From: Chionoecetes opilio
Taxonomy: Eukaryota; Arthropoda; Malacostraca; Decapoda; Majidae
NCBI GenBank assembly: GCA_016584305.1
Contig: JACEEZ010023454.1
Span: 143,874-207,873 of the forward strand
DNA length: 64,000 nt
Reading direction: 5' to 3'
Shown here: positions 1 through 10,540 of the stretch, piece by piece
Layout: each line of letters begins with the position of its first letter
Numbering within the stretch: position 1 is the first letter of the stretch
Notes under the pieces: model-generated
Database searches by the model: none
What the model was told of the DNA's origin: nothing
What the model saw: only the letters and a program-made list of their open reading frames with translations
Translations under genes and position numbers: made by a program

Positions 1-165
1 CCCATTACCCATCACCCCCCACCTATTCCTCACCCATCACCCGTCACCACCAACCCATCACCCCCACCCATTCACTCACCCATCACCCACCCACCACCCC
101 CCCCCCCCAATTACCCATCACCCCACCCATTACCCATCACCCTACATCAAGGCTTCCTCAATTCT
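1..165. repeat. CCCATCACC-like minisatellite
   Basis: C-rich degenerate tandem repeat of CCCATCACC / CCCATTACCC units with a poly-C run near 100-108. No coding signal. It is probably the edge of a longer array that starts left of the window. A poly-A run follows at 209-229. Confidence 0.7.
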
Positions 166-330
166 CGCAACCCACTTTTGTTTTCACAATTCTCGCTAAT
201 AGGCTGCTAAAAAAAAAAAAAAAAAAAAAGTGATCGGATCATCTCATAAGTGGGCTTATGACCTTCCCCTGGTCAACCTGATTCCAAAAATGTGCCATAT
301 GAGGTGTTTGCGCCACGGGGGGCGGAACCT

Positions 331-380
331 ATACCACACACACACACACACACACAGACAGACAGACAGACAGACAGACA
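331..380. repeat. (AC)n-(AGAC)n microsatellite
   Basis: A compound simple repeat in which an (AC) tract passes directly into an (AGAC) tract. Confidence 0.9.
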
Positions 381-1307
381 CACTTTCGCTTATATTATTA
401 TAGATAAAAAGCCATATATATTACTAAGGTACCAAATAAATAGTTGTATAAATAAGCGACTGAATATTGTAGGAAATTCATTCCATACCCCATTACCTGC
501 TGCTCTGTTCACTCGACCCTAACTGGGTGGTGATTGCTTTCTTGAAGACCAAAACACAATGAAATGAGGCTATTGCTGGCTAATATTTCAGGCTCAAGGC
601 CATGAAATTGTAAAGGTACTTGTAATTCAAAGCATAGAATGAAACATCCCGATCATGGATTTCGAGGACGAAACTCAATTTTTCCTGAATCGATTTTATG
701 TCTTGAGTTAATCTGTCACAGTATAGAAAATATATTCCTCCAAAAACTAGTGCAAATTTCACCGGAACTGTCACCGAAAATAGGAACACTCACCGATTAA
801 AAAAATTGGAACACCTGCCGACGTTGGTGAGAATTCCTATCGGCAACAGTTCCAGGTACCCTTTAATTTACCTGTGAAGGAAAGAACACTTCCACTTTTT
901 TACTGTAATGATATTCTACATATATTTGCTTGTGATGGGACAAAACTTTCACTACTTGACTGTGATAGCATGAATCAGTATTCCAACATGTTTCCCTATG
1001 TTTCCTGTAATTCAAAGACAGCTGTTTTTAATATTTGAAGTGATGGAAACATTTGCAATTTTTGTTGGTATTAGGCATGGTTGTTAATACTCATCTCTGA
1101 GGTTATCAATAAATCAGATATACAAACACATTTATTTAAAGATTTACAGTCATTAGTTCCTTTCCCTTCATGTAACACTGGTTTGATCTCATACACATTA
1201 TGTTTATTGACAAGTAAATTCAATTTTGCAGTCTAGATTTAGTGGGGTTGAGAGATATAATAAATAATTAACTATTGGTAATGCTGAAGTAAAACTATGC
1301 TAGTGTG
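381..1307. other. Intergenic or unclassified, no gene seen
   Basis: AT-rich sequence. Only short open frames occur, without domain features, splice logic or codon bias. I see no recognisable element. Confidence 0.5.
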
Positions 1308-1395
1308 TTATTCACCCATGGTCTTGTCCACGCGAGTCAGATTCGCGATCGCCAGTTTCACCCTCCCGGTCCGAGCTTGGAGCTCATTATTACGT
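1308..1395 (-). mobile_element. SINE family A fragment
   Basis: This stretch is shared with 7841-7920 and 9105-9190, with landmarks such as CGCGATCGCCAGTTTCACC and AGCTTGGAGCTCATTATTAC. Only the end next to the microsatellite is present; the tRNA-like head seen in the two longer copies is missing. The (GT)n tract follows at once, as expected for a (CA)n tail if the SINE reads on the minus strand. Confidence 0.6.
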
Positions 1396-1471
1396 GTGTG
1401 CGTGTGTGTGTGTGTGCGTGTGCGTGTGCGTGTGCGTGTGCGTGTGCGTGTGCGTGTGTGTGTGTGTGTGT
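1396..1471. repeat. (GT)n/(GTGTGC)n microsatellite
   Basis: An imperfect (GT) tract with regular GTGTGC interruptions, flanked by two SINE pieces. Confidence 0.95.
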
Positions 1472-1747
1472 ATTCATCTTCATCTAGTTGTATTTTACAG
1501 AGCCAGAGCAATGCTCGTGTGACCCCGTCTCCATATCAACATTTTTATCATTCATCCTTAATGCTTTGTGTTGGCCGAAGCCAGCACCCCGGAGAGCAGG
1601 TCACAAACCCCGGCTAACACCCGGTACCCATTCACTGCTGGGTGGACAGGGGCTCGGGTTTTAAGGAAACAATCCATCTGTTTCCGCTCCGCCCGGGGAT
1701 CGAACCAGGGACTTCTCGGTTGTGAACCGAGCGTGCTTCCCTTACAC
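1472..1747 (-). mobile_element. SINE family B copy 1, tRNA-Val-like head
   Basis: This copy closely matches 1779-2065. Read on the minus strand it starts with a tRNA-like head (about 1747-1680) that contains a B-box-like GGTTCGATCCC and an anticodon arm CTCGG-TTCACAA-CCGAG, whose loop gives anticodon CAC (Val). The body carries CACTGCTGGGTGGACAGG. Its A-box side is damaged compared with copy 2. Both ends abut (GT)n. Confidence 0.7.
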
Positions 1748-1778
1748 CGTGTGTGTGTGTGCGTGTGTGTGTGTGTGT
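1748..1778. repeat. (GT)n microsatellite
   Basis: A short (GT) tract between two SINE family B copies, at the expected tail of the downstream minus-strand copy. Confidence 0.9.
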
Positions 1779-2063
1779 GTATTCATCTAGTTGTATTTTA
1801 CAGGGCCAGAGCAACGCTCGTATGGCCCCGTCTCCATATCAGCATTTTTATTTTTCTCATTCATCTTTTAGTGTTGGCCGAAGCCATCACCCCGGGAGGG
1901 GGGTAACAAACCCCCGACTGACACCCGGTACCCATTCACTGCTGGGTGGACAGGGGCTCGGGTTTTAAGGAAACAGCCCATATGTTTCCGCTCCGCCCGG
2001 GGATCGAACCCCGGGACTTCTCGGTTGTGAACCGAGCGTGCTAACCACTACACTACGGAGTAC

Positions 2064-2065
<2 letters not shown>
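1779..2065 (-). mobile_element. SINE family B copy 2, full tRNA-Val(CAC)-like head
   Basis: The minus strand from 2063 reads as a near-complete tRNA: a TCCG...CGGA acceptor-like pairing, A-box region TAGTGTAGTGGTTAGCACG, anticodon arm CTCGG/CCGAG around loop TTCACAA (CAC, Val) and T-arm GGGGTTCGATCCCC. About 200 bp of non-tRNA body follow, then a (CA)n tail at 1748-1778. This is the classical tRNA-derived SINE layout. A free tRNA gene is less likely because the body is repeated at 1472-1747. Confidence 0.75.

Positions 2066-2126
<61 letters not shown>
2066..2126. repeat. (GT)n microsatellite
   Basis: A long pure (GT) tract directly beside the SINE B head. Confidence 0.95.
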
Positions 2127-2127
<1 letters not shown>

Positions 2128-2189
2128 ACTCCTTGCCCTTGCTCTGTGAACCCTTCAACAATCAAATTCCAGCAAATACCAATAAAACA

Positions 2190-2190
<1 letters not shown>

Positions 2191-2250
<60 letters not shown>
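2191..2250. repeat. (GT)n microsatellite
   Basis: A second long (GT) tract, 65 bp from the first. Confidence 0.95.
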
Positions 2251-2253
<3 letters not shown>

Positions 2254-2451
2254 CGAAGAACTTGTAAGAAAGTTATGGAAAACCATTTTAGCTAATTGTT
2301 TTTTATTTTTTGCGAAACTGCTGATTTCTAGACAAATAAACATGATGCAACTGTTAAATTGATATATGGACTATTTTTCCTGGTACAGTTTTTTCATAAA
2401 CAAGTTCATATCATAATGGCTAGGTTAGGTTTAGATTGGGTCACGTTTAAG

Positions 2452-4180
2452 CAGAGCTGGGCAGTATTTAAATACATATGTATTTAAATACGTATTTAAA
2501 TACATTTTGTCTATTTATAAATGTATTTATAAATACATTGGTTGTCATGTATTTAAATACAGTATTAAAATACTTTTATGAGTATTTAAATACATTGTAT
2601 TTAAATACTCATAATATAAAATGTAAATACTTTTTTATCAGTTAATTTGGCCATAAACCCGCCCCACTATTTGGCAATCCTGATGTTACAGTGAACCAGT
2701 GTTTCCACTTTAAAGGGAGAGTCCGCCGTGAATTTAAATTGCATCTACGGTCATGAATAATATATATGTTGTGTATATTAGTACCCTTGTTATTACATGA
2801 AAATTTCAAGCTGATCAGATGAAAGGAAAAATTAGAAAAAATTAAAGAGCCTATTTTTGTCGGTTTTCGATGAAATTTTGAATTGCATCTTCTCAGCCAT
2901 TTTTTGACCGATTTCCTTGTGACATGAGCATATGATAATTCATTGTTATTCTAACAATTTGTTCTGAGAATATTTTGAAAACTGTTTTCGATTTTTTTTT
3001 TTTTAATTGTAAAAAAAAAAAAAAAAAAAGGAAAATTTTAAGGATAATTTTCCCATATATCAAAACTGAGACTTAAAAACAAAAATTTTCTCAAACAGAT
3101 TTTTCTACGATATTTGATTTTGTGTTTCCTAAAGTTTCGTGAAAATCGTGCCAAAAATAAAAGAGGAGATGAATTTTATGTTCATTTTATACTAGTTTTG
3201 AGAAAAACGCGTTTGAAGTTTTACTAAAGTTTCTGCGCTCCAGTGAAGGTACTATACTGTCAATGCTACTTTCATATGAATTTTATGGGATCAGTAATCA
3301 CATATCAATACATGCATAAAAGGATCTGCACCTTGTCCCCCCTTATAAAATTATTAATTAATCGCTCAAAGGCGAGGGTGTCAGGGCCCGCCACGCCCCT
3401 CATTGTTGCAAGGTTCGATCAAAATTCACCAGGGGCATAGCTTTCGGTTGGAATTCCTTTGTCTGTCTTCCTCTTCTTGTTTAATGTCTTCTTCGGTGTA
3501 ATTCTTCTCTTTTCTATCTTTTCTAGTCCTTTTTGGATGTATACATTTGTTCCAAAAAATGTTGTGAACAGGTTGCACTTTTCATATCCAAAATTGTTCC
3601 AGAATTGTTATCTGGGTAACAAACTTCACCCTGAAGATTGCTGTGTGTTTTTTTTTTTTAAAGGCTTAGTTTTGATATATGGGAAAATGATAAAAAAAAA
3701 AAATCTATTTTTCAATCAATTTAAATTTTTTTTTTTACAAGTTTTGAAAGTTTAAATGCCCCTCGCTATGGGCAGTTAAAAAAATGTCCGACTGAAAAAA
3801 ATTCCACCATTCGAAAGCCAAAGGATAGGGTGTTGCCATAGACCATATAACTCAAATTCGTATATTGAAAAATTATTTTCATATTGTCACGGCGGACTCT
3901 CCCCTTAAAGGAAATTTCCTTATTTTTAGGAAATTTCGGCCTGAGAAGGAAATTTCTAAGGAAACCCAAAATCTAAGGAAATCCATTTTTTTCAGACATG
4001 TTAAAATTTGTGTGTTTAAAATGTATTTACAAATGTATTTAAATACAATTGATGTATTTAGTATTTAGTATTTAAATACATTCGTAACATGTATTTCGTA
4101 TTTAGTATTTAAATACATTTCTCCCATGTATTTAGTATTTAGTATTTAAATACATTAAATGTATTTATTGCCCAGCTCTT
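2452..4180. mobile_element. hAT-type MITE (CAGAGCTGGGC termini), with nested insert
   Basis: The ends are CAGAGCTGGGCAGTATTTAA and its inverse finishing GCCCAGCTCTT. The flanks CGTTTAAG (2444-2451) and CGTTTAGG (4181-4188) form an 8-bp target duplication with one mismatch. An 8-bp duplication with CAG-type ends is typical of hAT transposons. The interior is built of TATTTAAATAC repeats and codes for nothing. Related copies lie at 40027-40521 and 56669-57176. The extra length is explained by an element nested at 2714-3904. Confidence 0.85.
2714..3904. mobile_element. Nested TTAA-type non-autonomous transposon
   Basis: TTAA at 2710-2713 and 3905-3908 flank inverted termini RGGGAGAGTCCGCCGTG. 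The matching MITE at 56669 lacks this block at the same internal point, so it serves as an empty-site comparison. The interior is AT-rich with poly-A/T runs and no transposase. TTAA duplication is a property of piggyBac and Kolobok elements; which one applies here is not resolved. Confidence 0.8.
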
Positions 4181-4188
4181 CGTTTAGG

Positions 4189-4681
4189 TATGATATACGT
4201 TATGTTTAACCTATTTTAGGTCTAGACTAGGTTTGGGTTATCTTATATTTGGTTGTTAGGCTAAATGATCAAATGTAATGTTGTACGGTCGCCTGGCCGG
4301 CTGGCTGCAGTGCAGCGTGGACTCACCGCCTTGATGCACCGATGGTCAATGCAAATGCACTCTTATACTGGTTACTAGTGAAAATATAGATACATTTTTT
4401 GTTTTCCGGTAGTTATCATAGTATCACTACATGGGGGAGTAGAAATTATACAGAAAACGCAAGTATTAAAGCCAGCTGAAAGAGCCCAGTTCTTCTTAAC
4501 AATCATTTATTTTCCTGTGGTGCAATTATTTTCAAAAGAGTATTTGCCCTACTTACACTACTGTAGCTCATCCCAAACTTATTAGTCTATCATTGCTGCA
4601 TTTTTTCTGTGATTAAGTAACTCAAACCCATGACCACCACTTTCTCAAAGATAGATAGATATTATAGATTTTAAGGCGCCT
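4189..4681. other. Non-coding, no element resolved
   Basis: No exon or clear repeat is seen. A short (AGAT)n lies at about 4651-4661. The left end of the Academ-like element that follows may lie here, but no matching terminus was found. Confidence 0.4.
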
Positions 4682-4841
4682 TCCTTCAAATGCATTGGTA
4701 GTGCTGGTCTTGTGTATCGCACTGGCTTACACAAGCCATTCTCCAACAGCCCATCCATGTGAAAGTTGAGACGGAGAAGGAGCTACCTTATGATAATTGA
4801 GAAGCATGTGTTTTTGATAGTTTCCTCTTGCTACCTTGGAG
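4682..4841. repeat. Left arm of ~155-bp inverted repeat
   Basis: This arm is the reverse complement of 5724-5878 with only a few mismatches. The right arm belongs to the C-terminal coding part of the pseudogene at 4836-5970. The left arm is therefore a flipped duplicate of that coding end, placed just upstream of the same gene. Confidence 0.85.
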
Positions 4842-5970
4842 AACAAGGCAATGGCGTCGATCATAGCACTAGCAGAAGCACACGACGACAAGTTTAACCT
4901 CATTAATGTGATGGAATATCGAGTGACAGATGAATGTTTGCCCATATACAACGTTAACGAGACAATGAGAAAGACCCAAAAGTCCAAATTGGTGGATAAA
5001 TTATATATGGAGACCTTGGATTCCAAGGAGTACATTGCTATAGTTGATATGGGATTCATATGGCGTCTGTCAACCCCATCATTTGAGGACCGTGAACAAT
5101 CAGATGGTACTAGCTTCACATGGCGGGATTATGCTTCCAAGATGTTGTCCATAATAATGTCCAGACACAAAAATGCTTCAAAGTTTGTGTTGGTGAATGA
5201 CTGCTATGACTTGCCTTTTACCATCAAAGACAGTGAACGAAATCTTCGCTCTAGTAATATTAGTATCAGGCATTGATACTGATGTTGTCATTGATGCTGA
5301 AGATACAGACGTTCTAGTTTTGTCTGCATATGTTGCCCATACAATAGATGGAGTGTTAGCAGTCAAGAGGAAGAAGAACATCATAGATTGTAAAAAAACT
5401 ATGCTCCAAAGAGGTAGCAGAGATTATAGTTCAATTACATATTCACAGCGGATCAGACACCACAATTGCCTTTTTTGGCCACGGGAAAGCATCAATTTTT
5501 ACCAAGGGAATCTCAGATGATACACGTGCTCTGCTGTGTTGTTTTGGCAAGTCATTGCCGGTCACACAGTCTGTTCTGAATGACATGGCAATATTCACCT
5601 TAAGATACATCTATAATGACAAGGTGAGCAAATCTATGGGTGAAGCAAAGGCACGAAAATGGAACCAGATGAAGAGAAAATCAACACTGAGACTTCCACC
5701 AGATAGAGATTCACATGACCTAAGGTAACAAGAGAAAATTATCAAACACACATGCTTCTCAATTATCATAAGGTAGATCCTTCTCCGTCTCCACTTTCAC
5801 ATGGATGGGCTGTTGAGAATGGCTTGTGTAAGCCAGTGCGATACACAAGACCAGCACTACCAATGCATTTGAAGGATGTCGTTCAACTTCAAGACCTAAC
5901 ACCAGGAGATACTGATTCAGGAGAGGGCGATTCATATGATGAAGACGAGGATAATGACATTGATGTATAA
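4836..5970 (+). pseudogene. Academ-like transposon protein, FEN/XPG-like nuclease region (degraded)
   Basis: The readable part begins near 4836 and continues in shifted frames. Motifs in order: IVDMGFIWRL; a stretch with AEDTDVLVLSAYVAH at about 5299-5345; HSGSDTTIAFFGHGKAS at about 5437-5500; then an acidic tail ending near 5970. DTDV...LL and G-D-T...GxGK match the order of the acidic and helix-turn motifs in PIN/FEN/XPG-like nucleases, and the same order occurs at 16043-17056. A possible 46-bp intron (GT at 5728, AG before 5773) joins the last block, which carries LSHGWAVENGL and an Asp/Glu-rich end. Several frame changes make it non-functional. The AcademX assignment is from family knowledge and unverified. 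The ends of the transposon were not located. Confidence 0.6.
5724..5878. repeat. Right arm of ~155-bp inverted repeat
   Basis: Reverse complement of 4682-4841. It covers the last intron-exon junction and C-terminal coding part of the Academ-like pseudogene. Confidence 0.85.
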
Positions 5971-6610
5971 TATTGCCCATTCATGTCATCCATAATTGTC
6001 AGTTAAATAGTTATGATAGGTTGTGGATTTTGTCAGATTTTTCTGAAATATGTAATGAGTTAGGATGAATCAATAATTGTTTTCAATTTTGATTAAACAA
6101 ATTAATTCATGTATATTAGCATTGAAAACCTTGGTCTGAAAAACCTATTTGTTGACACCTAGAATACTTCGGCAATATACACATACTAAAAGTACAAATT
6201 CAAATTGTGTATCAGCCATATCGTGTTACTTGGAGTTCTTGTAACACGTTTTGAGATGAATTGGGCTAAATCTTTTTTCCGTAACATCAACTTGAGTTAT
6301 AATCCAGTGAAAAAAAGCTTCATGTGATTAGTGGCCAATAAGCATGATACGGTTCTCAAAAATGATGAATATTGAAATGTTTTGTCCTCATTTTTTAATA
6401 AAATTATCAATTACAATGACTTTTTGTCCACAAATCCACTCTATGATGTCTTTATTGCATTCCTTGACCTAAAAAAAATATATTTAAACACCAAGAACAT
6501 ATTAATAGCTATTAAATGAGTGAAGATATGATAAATCTAGTTTTCACGGCGGCCATCTTGGATTTTGCCCCCTGGCGGAGTTAGCCCGCACTTTTGCGAG
6601 GAACATGGGG
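5971..6610 (+). other. 3' flank of Academ-like element
   Basis: Non-coding and AT-rich. The stretch around 6455-6500 (ATTCCTTGACC followed by AAACACCAAGAAC) and the GCGGCCATCTTGGATT near 6550 recur in the Academ-like element at 17500-17720. This supports common descent of the two elements. Confidence 0.45.
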
Positions 6611-6619
6611 GCTTATTTT

Positions 6620-7800
6620 GTTCAGTATCCTCAAGTCATTTAAAAACTACCTTCAAACCTTGATCAGGAGAAATTGGTCACGGGCTCAATGGTAGGGTCC
6701 TCTACTATTAGGGTCTCCTTTTACCAGCGACGGTTCCATCTCATCCACTGTCAAGGCACACGCCACCTTGAAAATGCCACATGTACTAAAATGTGTATTC
6801 TTTATCAAGAAAAATAATGATATCCCTTACACTTTGAAGAGGCGCGTGTTCGAGGCAGCACTCATATCGACACTAATATATGGATGCGAGTCATGGATAG
6901 GGGCGGATATGAAACCTATGATAAAACTGTATAATTGGAGCTTGTAAACACTACTGGGAGTGAGGCGATCTACATGTAATATAACGTGTGTTGTGTAGTC
7001 TGGGTATCTACCTTTAAAAGATCTTGTTGAATCAAAGCAACATACATTCATTCGTACTATGTGGCAATTTGTGGCAGGAAAGATCTGGCCATAATGATGA
7101 TCCTTTGTTCTTTGTGATGAATTTAGCCAGTAATACAAATATAGTGACAGGAAGGTTAGTACAAGAGTTCATTAACAACGACCCAAAGAACCTAAGTAGT
7201 GTCAGGGAAAATGTTGTGGACAGCATTGCACGCAGTGGTTCTTCGAGACGCCTAACATATAAAGACATAAACCCCAATTTTATTGTTCATACCATTTATA
7301 GAGTGAAGCACACAGTCAGTGAAAAACATAGACTGTCCTTTACAAGGTTCCGTGTGAGTGGGCACTCCTTGATGTGTGAGACCGGAAGGTGGAATAGGCG
7401 GGGCCGTGGTCGACTACCCCTGGAAGAACGACTGTGTTCGTGTGGTGAGTTCAAACAGAAAGACATGTAGTGGATAATTGTATATTGACTTATCATATTA
7501 GAGACACTTATAATTTTAGATCAATCGAGGACTTGTTTAGTGACATTTTTACACCAGATATGACATGTGATTCATCTGATTTTGTCAACTTTCTATTGGG
7601 AGATTTTTTCAGATCACCAGTGTTTGTAAATTACTATGTTTATCAAAACTTTGTTGGAGAAATACGTGGACTGCAGATATGAGACAACTTGGATTTACGT
7701 GTGGATATTAAATTTTGTGTTACGTGTTGTTATGCAACTTTATAAACTTTATACTTGCTGTGGTCAATAAACTATCTGTCTATCTATATATCTATCTGTT
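6620..7800 (+). pseudogene. Non-LTR retrotransposon (LINE) 3' fragment
   Basis: Around 6800-6940 the + strand encodes FIKKNNDIPYTLKRRVFEA and GCESWIGADMK. This closely matches the minus-strand LINE at 35380-35620, which has FLRKNNDIPFVVKRRVFDA. These are post-RT segments of a non-LTR retrotransposon. Downstream, 7180-7470 holds a Cys/His-containing C-terminal part (ERLCSCGEF). The fragment ends in a (CTAT)n tail near 7775-7800, a common form of LINE 3' end. Frameshifts and stops are frequent. I do not assign the clade. Confidence 0.65.

Positions 7801-7840
<40 letters not shown>
7801..7840. repeat. (GT)n microsatellite
   Basis: A (GT) tract at the predicted 3' tail of the minus-strand SINE A copy. 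Confidence 0.9.
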
Positions 7841-8090
7841 ATTCACCCATGGTCTTGTCCATGCGAGCTGGCTCGCGATCGCCAGTTTCACCTTCCTGGT
7901 GCGAGCTTGGAGCTCATTATTACCGATCTTTAGGTAATGCTGGGACCTCACCCCCCCCCCATCCCCTTGCTCAAGGGGGATAGTAACCGCCGGAATTTCG
8001 GGGATTGAACGATGGACCATAAAATGGTGCCGGGCGCTCAAACCCACCGAGTCGTCCAGGCGGTGTGTGGGGGAGGGGGGGGAGATGCTT
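7841..8090 (-). mobile_element. SINE family A copy
   Basis: Read on the minus strand it has a tRNA-like head near 8075-8000, with an A-box-like TGGACGACTCGGTGGG and a B-box-like CGTTCAATCCCC. The shared body and a (CA)n tail at 7801-7840 follow. The same body is found at 9105-9369 and, cut short, at 1308. It lies about 130 bp before the first IR exon and may be within its 5' region. Confidence 0.65.
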
Positions 8091-8220
8091 GCCGTGAAAG
8101 ACCACAATCATATTGTCTACGCTACACCACGAAAGGTAGCAAAAAGGCGTCAGGTGATGAAGAATGATATATTTATATGGTAAAATATGGAGTTTTGTTT
8201 CCTTGTATTCGTAGGAAGCC

Positions 8221-8444
8221 ATGTGGAGTGCCACAGCCGCGCCTCTGTTCTTTCTCCTGACTCTGTGTGTTGCCGCCTGTGGGGCAGCAGGAGGCGGCCT
8301 GCGACAAGTGGCGGCGGGGCGTACGTGTGGGTGGCGGGCGGCGGTGGTCCTGGGGGCCGCCCAGGTGGTGGAGGGTTACTTGGCACAGTGCCGCGTGGTG
8401 GTGGCATCGCCCGGCCACTCAGGCGTCCTAACACAACTCATCAG
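8221..8444 (+). CDS. Ionotropic receptor, exon 1 (signal peptide)
   Basis: This is the first coding exon of a variant ionotropic glutamate receptor (IR), a ligand-gated cation channel family used in arthropod chemosensation. The ATG at 8221 opens a frame that begins MWSATAAPLFFLLTLCVA: a short N-terminus, a hydrophobic core and small residues before the likely cleavage site, so a secretory signal peptide. The exon then encodes part of the amino-terminal region and ends at ATC-AG before a GTGAAT donor (phase 2). The phase fits the acceptor at 8805. No promoter or TATA box could be recognised upstream. The rest of the gene lies at 8805, 21231, 21538, 25302, 34756, 39631 and 60867. I see no basis for a specific IR number. 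Confidence 0.75.
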
Positions 8445-8804
8445 GTGAATCACGTGTCCTTTCACTTCCGATATCGATCTCAATAGTCTTTTTCATATAA
8501 CTCCAGATATTTCAGTGAAGTAAACATTTTATAAACTCTTTGTAACTTTTTTTCTTTTTTTCGGTATATTACACGACCAAAGAATGATGAGGGTGTCACA
8601 AGTTCTTGATTTGGATACTGTGTTAAGTATAATACAACACATGACAGGTGGCTCCTGCTTCAACAAACTTATCGCCCAACACAATGCATTCTCCGCAAAT
8701 GTCCAAGAAAGGACTAAACACAGTAAGACACTTTACATACATACATTAAAGTCAATGGTGTAATAATGAGCTTCTAATAATGGACTTTCCCTCCTTTACC
8801 TCAG

Positions 8805-8829
8805 GGCAGTGTCTGGTATTAGAGTTGTC
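8805..8829 (+). CDS. Ionotropic receptor, exon 2 (25-nt microexon)
   Basis: The acceptor CTCAG at 8800-8804 is followed by a leading G that completes the Arg codon left open by exon 1; the frame then reads AVSGIRVV. A strong donor GTGAGT at 8830 ends the exon in phase 0, which matches the phase-0 acceptor at 21231. A later donor (GTAAGA at 8873) would make a 68-nt exon ending in phase 1, which fits no acceptor found downstream. I therefore prefer the 25-nt form. An unseen exon between 8.9 and 21.2 kb remains possible. Confidence 0.55.
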
Positions 8830-9015
8830 GTGAGTGTGGTGGAAGGTGGGTCCCAAGGCCACGCGACCTACGGTAAGACAGGGATGGAGGGAAACGAGTG
8901 TGAGCAGAGGGAGGTCTCATCAGCCTTGCACCCAAATGTGGCACACTTGGATAAGGCAATGTGTCATGTCTTTATGTTGGACCACACAGGCGGCGATATA
9001 TCTGCAGCTATAGGG

Positions 9016-9017
<2 letters not shown>

Positions 9018-9104
<87 letters not shown>
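9018..9104. repeat. (GT)n microsatellite
   Basis: A pure (GT) tract of 43 units, at the tail position of a minus-strand SINE A copy. Confidence 0.97.
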
Positions 9105-9107
<3 letters not shown>

Positions 9108-9369
9108 CAACCCATGCTCTTGTCCACATGAGTCAGACTCGCGATCGCCAATTCAATCCTCCCGGAGTGAGCTTGGAGCTCATTATTACCAATCTTTGGA
9201 TAATGCTGGGACTTCAAACACCGCACAGCCCCATCCCCATCCATCAAGGGAGACAGTAACCGCCCGAATTTGTCAGTGAAAAATCTCCGGGGGCAGTGAT
9301 GATTCGAACCGGCTAACCACTAAATTGCGCACTAACGCTCTTATCCACTTAACCATCGTGGTGGTTTCG
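9105..9369 (-). mobile_element. SINE family A copy, fullest
   Basis: The minus strand starts near 9369 with a tRNA-like head: A-box-like TGGTTAAGTGGATAAGAGCG and B-box-like GGTTCGAATCA near 9315. The SINE A body follows, and the tail is the (CA)n at 9018-9104. A short (GT)n also abuts the head at 9370-9388. Confidence 0.75.
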
Positions 9370-9469
9370 TGTGTGTGTGTGTGTGTGTTACCCTGTATTA
9401 TTTCACTCCATATTCATACCTGCAATTCACTGTATCGGTCAGACGGCTGAGTAGTCTATAAGGCAAAGA

Positions 9470-10540
9470 CTAGGGATTTAGTGGGACCGTAAAAAATATA
9501 GCAGGGTGAGATTGTAAGTTCTGATGATGATATGTGTAAAATTTCAAAAGATTTTTTCTTCAGTGTTTTTAGTCCGGAGGATATACAGATGGTACCTGAC
9601 AGTGAGTAGATGTTTAGAGAAAAGGATGATGAGAAGCGCAAAGATATTGTGATAACTAGGGAAATGGTAGAAGAGGGTATAGATAGAATGAAGAATTTTA
9701 AGTAACCAGGACAAGATGAAGTTTATCCCAGAGTATTAAAATAATGCAAAGAGGTTGTTAGTGAGTCGTTAGTGCACATTTTTAGAAATCGGTTGATATA
9801 GGGGAAGTACTGTTAAGCTGGAGAAAGGAAATGTAGTCCCCATATTTAAGAGGGAGTAATGTCAAATTACTAAGTACTAAATTACAGAGGACTAATGTCA
9901 AATTATCGACCCGTTAGTCTAACGTCAGTGGGAGGTAAATTATTGGAATAAGTAATTGCAAAAAACATTAGAGAGCATTTATAAAAACATAGTTTGGTAA
10001 ATGATCCACAACATAGATTCACCAGGTCTTGTCTCACCAATTTATTGAGTTTTTATAGGAAAGTTTATCAGACGGCAGATAATGATGAGGATTATGATAT
10101 AGTATACTTGGACTTTAGTAAGGCATTCGACAAGGTACCACACGAGAGACTCTTAAATAAAGTTAAGGCTCATGGAATAGATGGGAAGGTTCTTCGTTGA
10201 ATTAGGTCTTGGCTAAGTGATAGGCAACAAAGGATTACAATTAAAGGTTTTAAATCTGAATGGGGACAGGTAACAAGTAGGGTTCCACAAGGGTCTGTTT
10301 TGGGTCCATTACTATTTTTTATTTACATCAACGACTTAGATAGTGGAATTAGCAGTGATATCAGCAAGTTTGCTGATGATACTAAAGTACGTAGGATTAT
10401 TAGATCACAGTCTGATGTAAACATATTGCAGGAAGACTTAGATATTTTAAATGAGTAGGTAGTCAGGTAGCAAATGGAATTTAATATTGATAAGTGTAGC
10501 GTAATTAATGTTGTGTTGGAAAATATCCTGGTAATAGATA
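9470..10540 (+). pseudogene. CR1-like LINE, + strand host copy, part 1
   Basis: This is the reverse transcriptase region of a CR1/Jockey-type non-LTR retrotransposon. Recognisable blocks are FFSVFSPEDIQM (about 9555), YLDFSKAFDKVPHERLLNKV (10105-10165), [14 protein letters not shown] (about 10275), [19 protein letters not shown] (10328-10385, containing the FADD catalytic motif) and MEFNIDKC (about 10475). Stops and frameshifts are scattered. The 5' end with its endonuclease is missing. The copy is broken at about 10540 by an antisense CR1 copy; it resumes at 11776 and, after a BEL/Pao insertion, at 19430. Confidence 0.8.

Noticed and set aside
1..165. Telomeric repeat or CRISPR-like array
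   Set aside because: The units are degenerate C-rich minisatellite, not TTAGG-type telomere, and no spacer pattern exists here or elsewhere in the window.
1297..1617. Proteins made of alternating Cys-Val, Thr-His or Arg-Val residues over microsatellites (also near 2070, 9023, 34685, 38655, 40480 and 61063)
   Set aside because: They are translations of (GT)n/(CA)n repeats with no start context, splice logic or domain.
1990..2063. Stand-alone tRNA-Val(CAC) gene
   Set aside because: The same head with the same body is repeated at 1472-1747 and followed by a CA tail, so it is a SINE head.
8647..8722. A possible IR exon between a CAG acceptor and a GTAAGA donor
   Set aside because: In the phase set by exon 1 it hits a stop, and exon 1 joins cleanly to 8805 instead.
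8873..9017. Continuation of IR exon 2 up to the GT tract
   Set aside because: The open frame runs past a good GTAAGA donor and then into a microsatellite; the residues show no IR-like pattern.
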